Positions 56,720 through 64,000 of a stretch of DNA of 64,000 bases are shown here, one piece after another. Within the stretch, counting starts at the first letter, position 1; the number at the start of each line of letters is the position of its first letter. Source of the DNA: Vitellaria paradoxa. Lineage: Eukaryota; Streptophyta; Magnoliopsida; Ericales; Sapotaceae. A model generated the notes under the pieces. It worked only from the letters and a program-made list of their open reading frames with translations, did no database searches and had not been told where the DNA came from. Position numbers and translations under genes: made by a program. The DNA is taken from assembly GCA_019916065.1 (NCBI GenBank), contig CM034233.1, positions 51,825,947 to 51,889,946 on the forward strand, written 5' to 3'.

Positions 56720-59300
56720 TGTAATATCCTGAATTTTCATGTTAATATAATTTGATGGTTTTAACATGTTTTGGGCATGTTAGTATGTTAATTAAGTAAT
56801 TAGTCATTAAAGATGACTTAGGTGTGTGAATTTTGGAAGAAATTGGCACAATAGCTCAAAAGTCAACATTTTGACTCGGTAGCATGCTGAGGGGTGCTCG
56901 AGGTTAAGAGGGGTGCCCATGGCTCTAGGACAGGCGCCCATGGTCCATAAGGGGCGCCCCACTTTTACAAATAGTCAACAGTAGGTGTCCTTTGGTTTGA
57001 TAGCCGAGACCTAACCTAAACCCTAGGTTTATAGGGTATGGGAAAAAGGGATTAGGCTCCCGTAGAATGCTTGGGGTTTAAACCAAGCTTGATATATATA
57101 TATTTGAGGAGAGAAGGAGAGAGATTTTGGAGGTTTTGAAGGAGAACCGGGAGAGGAGGTGGAAACCAAAAAATTTGAAGGGTTGGTAAGTTGCTCAAAC
57201 CCTTGCCAAATGTAAATTAATTTTAAGGGATTGAAATTGAGTTCTTAAGGAACATTTTCATGTATTTTGTTTGTTGTTTGGATCAAAGGGTGAGGAGATC
57301 AATAAGCCAAAGTTGGGAACCAAAACTGGGAATTCACTACTTCACTTGATCCACTTTGTTCAAGCTCAAGGCAAGGATTTCTAGCCTCATTTTAGCATAT
57401 ATGAGATGTAATTGATCTAGTAAATACTTCTATGAAATTTATTTAAGAATTGGAAACCGTGGAGGTGGAATTTGTGTGGATGAATGGATGTGTGTATATA
57501 TATATATGTATAGGTTGAATCAAGATTTTTGTATTGAAGAATGAATGAATTAAAATTGGTTTAGATGGACTTTTTAGAGTCTTCTAGGTCCTAAACAACC
57601 CAAGAAATGAGATATTAGGTTAAATATTGGATTTGGTAAAGTTTGGAACCTAGAAACACGACTTAGAGCTTGAATCAGAACAGAGTAACATTCTGGATAA
57701 CAGAGGGGCGCCTATGAACTTATGTGGGGTGTCCATGACCCTTAAGGGGTGCCCGTGAGCTTATGTGGGGTGCTCATGACCGTCAAGGGGCGCCCATGGT
57801 CTATGTGGGGTGCCCACCGAGACTAGGTCACTTTTCTTATCTTTGCTTAGTTTGACCTCCTACCTTCGATTTATGAAAGTGCTGGCAATTTGTTTTTATA
57901 TGAAACTTTTAATTGATTAATTATATGGATTTTAAGAGGGAAATGAGCTTTTAAAAGTGATTAAGGAGTGTTTAACTTAAGCTTATGGGATTTAACTTGA
58001 AAGGGCAAGTGAAAGTCATCTTGAATTGCATGACTTGAAAGATTACTTTGAGGTATGAGTCTTAATCGAATAGAATTGTGAATATGTCTTGTTGTAAACT
58101 TAATGTTAAAGTATATGAACTTGTGATTGATTAAATAAAATGTGACTTGACAAAAGGGAACTCATGTTCATAGTATTGAAAAATGTTGAATGTTTAATGA
58201 TGTTTGATCAATGTTGTTATGTGATGAATCATGGGATAAACCGAAATGTGGAAATGTGTGGGAAAGTATATGAGATTGAATGTGAACCTATGAATGATGA
58301 AATGTTTTGTGATGAACGATTGGTTGTATGTGTCAGGGGCCATGGTGGGGTGCAGAAATAGGAAGGGTTTAGAGAGTACCCTCGGGTTGAGAGTCCCGGA
58401 ACCTGCGTAGGGTTTGGTGTCAATGCCAGTAGGTTAGTAGCCCACAACATTGTGTGTTTGGCTCCTTGTGGCCCTGGATGACAATCCTAAACGATGACGT
58501 CAGTTTATCATTTTTGTTGGGTATTGGCCCATAAAAGACGATAGTGTGTATGCACCCATCCCCCGATGATTTGTTTGGTTGTGGGTGTGCTATGTGATGA
58601 TGAATGGATGATGATGTGAATATGTTTAATTGCTTGAATATTATTCAAATGATAAAGTGGCATTGAATTGTGAATGGAATTGGAGTTTGAATTGCAATAC
58701 GTAAACATTAACCAAAATTTAAAATCTTAAACTTTGGCATTGTTGAATGAACATATATTTCCACTTATTTTGTCATGGCTATGTTAATGAAATGTCATGA
58801 CTCTAGAAAATGTTAAAATGGATAACCTTACTTGAGATGCATTACATGGTTAGATTGCATACCATATATGTTTGCTTGAGACATCGTGGGCACAAGTGGA
58901 CCCGTGCTCACTTCCCTACATATTTTGATGTAGGTACAGGCAATAACAATCAGGTGGGCTAATGGGGTTAGACTAGGAGGTTATGCATGAGCCCAACTAA
59001 GCTTAGCAAAGCTCTTGGTCATCTAGTTTAAATATCCTTTTTTGGAATTGTAATATTGTGCACTTTTAAACTTTTTTTAATTTGGTTGTAATAGCCTTAA
59101 GGCCTAAGTTATGTAGTTTGGGAATGGTGTATGGAGTATGTGACCTGGCAATAGTCAAGGTTAAACTTATGTTATTCTATTTTATATCTCAGGCTCACTA
59201 GCTTACGTTGCGTTGCTCTGAACATGGGGATTAGTTATGTTAGTGCAAGTTGTGTGTGTTTATCACTCACCCCTCGGGTCACGAGATCCGGGGCGTGACA
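56720..59300 (+). repeat. Tekay 3' LTR, uninterrupted
   Basis: 2581 bp from TGTAATATCC to GGGGCGTGACA. It matches the 5' LTR with moderate divergence. GGGGCGCCC/GGGGTGCCC motif clusters lie at 56887-56972 and 57705-57825; the second has extra copies that the 5' LTR lacks. A TATATATATAT core lies near 57089. The site of the CACTA insertion is empty here (GACTAGGTCAC near 57824-57834). Confidence 0.92.
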
Positions 59301-59863
59301 TTCAAAACTCTCTTACATTCCTACCCACACCATGGATTTGAAGTTTGGCATCTTGCCAATGTTTTTTATGGATCACTAGCACCACAATTAAAATAGTTTG
59401 TGTAAACCATATGCAATGGGTAGTTTTATAACAAAACATTTGAGGAAGCTTACGAATACTTCGAATTCTTAGCTAAGAATGTATAAACCTAGGATATCAC
59501 GGGATCTTAAAACACCCAAGCTGCTAGTATCACCCCAACTAGAGGTATGCACCAATTGAGTGAAATTGATGACCTCAAGACAAAGCTAGCAACACTCACA
59601 AGAGAAATTGAGACCTTAAAAATTAAAAAGGACACATAGGCTATAAAGGAACATGTTACAAATGTCTATTGCATAGTGCGTGATAGCCAAACTCATAGGA
59701 CTAATGATTATCATAGTATCCCAATTTGTAGAGAGATTGTGCAAGGTTAGCCATCTAGTGAGCTCCTAATCCATGCTGTAAATCAATATCGCACACCATA
59801 CTGTGAACAAAATTTAGGGGAAATCCTTATTCTAAGACATATAATCTAGCTGTGAGGAACCAT
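59301..59863 (+). pseudogene. Athila-3 gag, middle part
   Basis: It begins with the second TTCAA and continues the Athila gag from exactly where 27597 left it: the DNA matches 50073-50640 of the intact gag, including the ACTCTCTTACATTCCT word. Stops replace several Trp/Gln codons and the zinc knuckle is damaged (the CVACD counterpart reads IVRD near 59670). It ends at ACCAT (59859-59863), where a solo LTR is inserted. Confidence 0.82.
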
Positions 59864-61416
59864 TGACCGACCCTAAAAAGTGTTTGGGTTCTACCTCTCA
59901 AGTGCAAGAGGGCAGTCGTAGTTTTAAACTCGGTGAGTCTGAGGTCGAATTCACAGGGAGCCTAATGTTATTCAGTTTCTAGGATGTGAAAGAAATTCTA
60001 AAACCAAACATAAGCAAATTTTGAAGTTTTGTTTACTAAGTTCTAGGGTTTAGTAAAATTAAGGGCAAATTCAAATGCAACTACTTAAAGTTAAAATTAA
60101 TAGGAATTTCTGATTTTTAAAGTGAATTAAATGAGGTGGCGAGAGATTAAAATAAATTCAACAAAACAATTTTAAACTTCAAACTAATCAATTATAACTA
60201 AAACTAGATTGGATTGCAATTTCATAATGATAAAGTTCTTGATCCAACGTCAAGTCCGTGTAGTTCACTACTTTGCCTTGGGATGTCTTCATTTGAATCT
60301 TGATTAGGGTTTAGTTTGAAAATTATTATGAATATTGTAAATAAAGGTCAGCACCAGTGATCTCAAGTGGATATGGTTAAAGACCTTTGTTTCTGAAGGT
60401 TTTTCAATTAAACAAAGGAGACGTGAATTTAAATCCGATTTTTAATCCTATTTGAAAGTGTTTAAACAACTAGTTATAAAAATCCATACCAGTGATCTCA
60501 AATGGATATGGTTAATGGTTTTCATGTTTGAATGTTTTCAAAATAGATAAAAATGGATTTGTGAAAGGTAGATCCCTTCGCAAGAGGTTTCGCAACCTAC
60601 GTGAAGGAACTATGAACACCCCAAGGCATTTTCGTGAACTACATTTTCTTGATTCGTTGAATCAAGATTAGGGTTTTACGCTACAACCATTGTAAACATT
60701 ACAAAAACAATAAACGAACATTCAATAACGCTATTTAATAATTAAAATAAACGAAACATCATATTAAAGAGCAAAACGAAATACAACTTACGATGTAACT
60801 TATGCGTAAAAGAAGATATGAACTAACAACGCGAAGATGAAGAATAAAACTCCAAAAGCATCCATCAACAAAACTTTAAAACGTAAAAATCACTCTCAAA
60901 CTTAATCTAAATCTAATCTAGCTCAATGTAGTTGTGGAATCTTCAAAGGAGGTGTCCCCACTTCATGGCCGTGCAATCGGTCCTTATAAAGATGCAAGGA
61001 AACCCTAAAAGAGGAGCTTCTCACACGGGCTGCAAAGGTCACGGTGGTCCTGACCGTATGGAGGGGGGTCGGGACCACATAAAGCTATTTCTTCAATTTA
61101 AGTGCACTGTGGTCCCAATTGTCTGGAGGTGATGGTCGGGACCCCCTGGTATCTCTTGGTTTGCTTTTCTTCCTCCTTTAAGTTAGGTCTTTAGGCTAGT
61201 CTTTTTGATCAAAGGGGGGTTTGAACCATGACTTTTTCTTCATCTTCTTGGCCCTCTCCATATCTATAAACTTCAACATCCTTGCCCTTTTCCTTGCAAA
61301 TAAAACAATAAAAGTATAAATAATACAATAACACTAAAACTTCAACTTTACTTATTTAAATGCATTAATATGTGTTGAATTAGGGAGTTTGTAATTACAC
61401 TTTTCAAGTGTAATCA
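59864..61416 (-). repeat. Solo Athila-type LTR, reversed
   Basis: 1553 bp. The plus strand reads TGACCGACCC ... AAGTGTAATCA, the reverse complement of an Athila LTR (TGATTACACTT ... GGTCA). It is flanked by the perfect target copy ACCAT (59859-59863, 61417-61421). There is no internal region, so a full element was inserted and then reduced by LTR-LTR recombination. It holds palindrome pairs at 61043-61078 and 61109-61147. The frame at 60932-61132 is not a gene. Confidence 0.9.
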
Positions 61417-62215
61417 ACCATCCTAATCTTAGTTGGAGAAATGAGGGAGCCCGAATACCACAACCTTATCATGCTCTTCCTCCTCTAGTGCCTCAAGTTC
61501 CAATCAATAGTTCAGGATTGTCTTAGAATATGGGACCATCGCATACACCGTACATTCCTCCAAATAAAAGATCCAGGAAGAGACACTTCAAGAGTTTATG
61601 AATACACAATCTTCACTTTGGGCCCAAAATAATAGAACTTTAGATGACATCAGGAGTCAATTGACACTTCTAACTCAAACATTGACTGCATAACTAAAGG
61701 GTTAATTTCCTCCTCAACCTTGTCTAAGTCCAATGGCTCAAGCTAAACAAGTTAAAGGATCTTCTGATGTGCCTAGGAATGTTGAATAGGTACAAAACAT
61801 CATAACACTTAGGAATGGTAAAGTTATAGATAAAACCATTCACCCCTAGGGAAGAGTTAGAACCTAAGCGGACGTTAGGAGATAATAAGTAGGTAGGAAA
61901 ACAGCCAATTGTAATCGATGATGGGGAGTTTAAAAAAGAAGATTGAAAGGAAGAGGAAGAGGAGAAAGAAAAGAAAAAAGAGAAGAACCAATGCTAGTGC
62001 CTAAGGAATATGTTCCCAAAACACCATTTGCTCATTGATTTTTGAAAGCTAGGAAGGAAGCCCAAGTAACTGAATTGCTAGAGGTATTCAAACAAGTAAA
62101 AATCAATATACCTCTTGTTGATGCAATTAAGCAAATCCCTTCATATGCTAAGTTCTTAAAAGAGATATGTACTGTAAAGAGAGGATTAAATAAAAAGAAA
62201 AGCATTTCTCACTGA
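61417..62215 (+). pseudogene. Athila-3 gag, C-terminal part
   Basis: It resumes with ACCATCCTAATCTTAGTTGG, matching 50640-51450. Recognisable parts are the Pro-rich segment, the Lys/Glu-rich stretch (61900-61990), and the conserved end near 62100-62180 (EVFKQVKINIPLVDAIKQIP). Several stops occur. Confidence 0.8.
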
Positions 62216-62843
62216 GCAAGCAAGTGCCATAGTGCAATGTCATACACCCCTGAAATATAAGGACCATGGTTGTCCTACTATCTCTTGCTACATAGGTAAG
62301 TACTATATTAGTTGAGCACTACTTGATTTAGGGGTAAGTGTAAATTTACTCCCCTATTCAGTGTATGAACAATTGGGCTTAGGAGAGATAAAACCTACCT
62401 GTGTGACTTTGTAGCTTACAGATGGATTAATTAAAGTCCCACATGGTATAGTTGAAGATGTACTGGTATAAGTAGAAAACTTCTATTTCCCAGTGGGCTT
62501 TATAATTCTGGATACTCAACCACTTACCAATTTATCTACACCAAATCAGACACTTGTAATTCTTGGATGACCATTCTTAGCAACATCAAATGCGCTTATC
62601 GATTGAAAAATGAGTCCATGAAAATCTTTTAGTAATATTGAATTTGAAACAAATATCTTTAATGTCACCAAACAACCAAAAGAGGTGCCTGATGTACAGG
62701 AAACGGATTTAGTAGAAACTATAATCCAAGATTATATTGATTGTGAATTCACTAAGGATCCTTTAGAAAAAGCAATTTACTTTAGCGAAGAAAAATTAAA
62801 TTCCACGATATAGAACCAAGAATTAGGAGCATTTGTTAATTGG
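62216..62843 (+). pseudogene. Athila-3 protease and pre-RT, broken
   Basis: Protease words persist: an LLDLGVSVNLLPYSVYEQLG-like stretch at about 62320-62378 and an ENFYFPVGFIILD-like stretch near 62475-62515. The DNA aligns with 51540-52080 of Athila-2. Beyond 62815 Athila-3 continues into the pre-RT that Athila-2 lacks. Stops at the V/VE junctions and elsewhere disable it. Confidence 0.78.
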
Positions 62844-64000
62844 TTGGAGATTTTCCCAATCATGTCTGTAGGAAAATGGGTACCAGCCTTTGAAAACCTA
62901 GAACCACTTTTGAATAAAATAGAATCATCAGGAGTAAAAGCTCTAAGTTCTTATAGAAAACCCTTACCTCATAATTTGAAATGCGCTTTTCTACGTGAGG
63001 GTGAAACATACCCAGTAGTAATTTCTTCAGAATTGACCACCCATCAAGAGCATATGTTAGTTGATCTTTTGAAAAGTCATAAGAAAGCTTTGGAAGCTTT
63101 GGAATGGTAAGTGGCAGACTTAACAGGTATAAGTCCTCTCCTTTACACACCCCGTATATATCTAGAAGAGGTTGCCAAACCAGTTCATCAAGTGCAAAGA
63201 TGACTCAATTTAAATGTGAAAAAAGTAGTGAGAGCTGAGGTTTTGAAACTACTAGTTGTAGGAATAACTTATCCAATCTCTGATTCTAAATGGGTGAGTC
63301 CTACACAAGTAGTTCCTAAGAAATCAAGAGCTACAGTGGTTCAGAATGAGAAGAATGAGTTAGTTCCAACTCGAATCCAAATTGGTTAGCGAGTGTGCAT
63401 TGATTATAGATAACTCAACACAGTTATAAGGAAAGATCACTTTCCTCTTCCATTCTTAGATCAAGTTTTAAAAAAAGTAGCTGGACATGCATATTATTAT
63501 TTCTTAAATGGCTATTCAGGCTATAACCAAGTGGAGGTTGCCTTAGAGGATCAAGTTAAAACTACTTGTACATGTCCTTTTGACACTTTTACATATAAAA
63601 GGAAGCCTTTTGGCCTTTAATGCCTTTGCTACCTTTCAACGCTCCATGATTAGTATTTTTAGTGAAATGGTAGAGGAACTTGTTTAGGTATTCATGGACA
63701 ATTTCTCAGTTTAGGATGATTCATTTGAGCAGTGCTTAAAGAACCTTGATTTGGTTTTGACACGATATGAGGAAAAGAACTTTGTTCTAAATTGGGAAAA
63801 GTGCCACTTTATGGTGACCCAAGGTATTGTGTTGGGACATGTAGTTTCTAAAGAAGGCATCCAAGTGGATCAAGCTAAGGTAGAATTCATTCAAAAGTTT
63901 CTTACACCTCAATTTGTGAAAGACATTCGATCATTTCTGGGGCACGTTTTACCAACGGTTCATTCAATCATTCAGTGAAATTTCGAGGCCCTTGTGTCAA
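62844..64000 (+). pseudogene. Athila-3 reverse transcriptase, broken, runs off window
   Basis: Frame 62844-63110 is the pre-RT segment (GETYPVVISSELTTHQEHML). RT follows in broken frames: VCIDYR near 63395, a NGYSGYNQVEVALEDQ-type word near 63510-63550, and CPFDTF near 63570. In place of an FMDD-like catalytic box near 63690-63705 the DNA reads FMDNFS, so the second Asp of the pair is changed. The thumb (63751-63978) is open: YEEKNFVLNWEKCHFM, then GIVLGHVVSKEGIQVDQAKV, and ends DIRSFLGH. The element continues past the window. Confidence 0.82.

Larger units (their letters stand above)
27598..59300 (+). mobile_element. Tekay/Del-like chromovirus, itself multiply interrupted
   Basis: Ty3/gypsy element with LTRs of about 2.5 kb (TGTA...GACA), PBS for initiator tRNA-Met, gag with two zinc knuckles, protease, RT, RNase H, integrase and a chromodomain-like tail, then PPT. 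The perfect TSD TTCAA lies at 27593-27597 and 59301-59305, inside Athila-3 gag. Three later insertions split it: CACTA (28609-33313), gag-only Athila relative (35918-43133) and Athila-2 (47520-56428). Without them it is about 10.9 kb. Stops and frameshifts disable pol. Confidence 0.9.
17689..64000 (+). mobile_element. Athila-3: outer host element of the nest
   Basis: Forward Athila split into five visible blocks: 17689-18537, 26213-27597, 59301-59863, 61417-63xxx and on to the window edge. Rejoined in order they give 5' LTR, PBS, gag, protease and RT. The 3' LTR is outside the window. Each gap is an inserted element bounded by a perfect 5-bp duplication. Stops and indels are common, so it is old, though less decayed than Athila-1. 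Confidence 0.88.

Overview
This window is intergenic heterochromatin-type DNA from a flowering plant, probably a eudicot; the species cannot be told from the sequence. I see no intact host gene, rRNA, tRNA or CRISPR array. Almost everything is transposable element: plant LTR retrotransposons of the Athila (Ty3/gypsy), Tekay/Del-like chromovirus (Ty3/gypsy) and Sirevirus-like (Ty1/copia) kinds, plus one CACTA DNA transposon. The kingdom is shown by primer binding sites matching plant tRNA-Asp and initiator tRNA-Met, by plant-specific element lineages and by the CACTACAAGAAAA transposon ends.

Layout. Bases 1-8000 hold a scrap of reverse-strand Athila (about 130-400) and two diverged head-to-tail copies (A about 757-4024, B about 4025-7990) of a roughly 4-kb repeat that I cannot assign; it has TATA boxes and internal 65-80 bp subrepeats. 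Bases 8000-16107 are a decayed, reverse-strand Athila ('Athila-1': integrase, RNase H, RT, protease, gag, PBS, 5' LTR) with no recognisable 3' LTR. Bases 16113-17688 are a partial third copy (C) of the unassigned repeat.

From 17689 to the end of the window lies a three-level nest. The outer host is a forward Athila ('Athila-3', 17689 to beyond 64000). It was hit by a Sirevirus-like element in its 5' LTR (18538-26212, TSD ACTTT), by a Tekay element in gag (27598-59300, TSD TTCAA), and by an Athila-type LTR now solo and reversed (59864-61416, TSD ACCAT). The Tekay was in turn hit by a non-autonomous CACTA element in its 5' LTR (28609-33313, TSD TAG), by a reverse-strand gag-only Athila relative in gag (35918-43133, TSD GCACC), and by a young forward Athila that kept gag and protease but lost RT, RNase H and integrase (47520-56428, TSD TCTAT). 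Every target-site duplication is perfect, so the order of insertion can be read directly.

No element here looks able to move alone: all pol genes carry frameshifts, stops or deletions. The observations most worth following are a spliced-looking host-gene fragment inside the CACTA element, short GC-rich palindromes recurring in the LTRs and leaders of different families, polypurine-tract-like motifs repeated in the 3' regions of both copia and Athila elements, an extra ORF ahead of gag in the Tekay element, and the unclassified A/B/C repeat.
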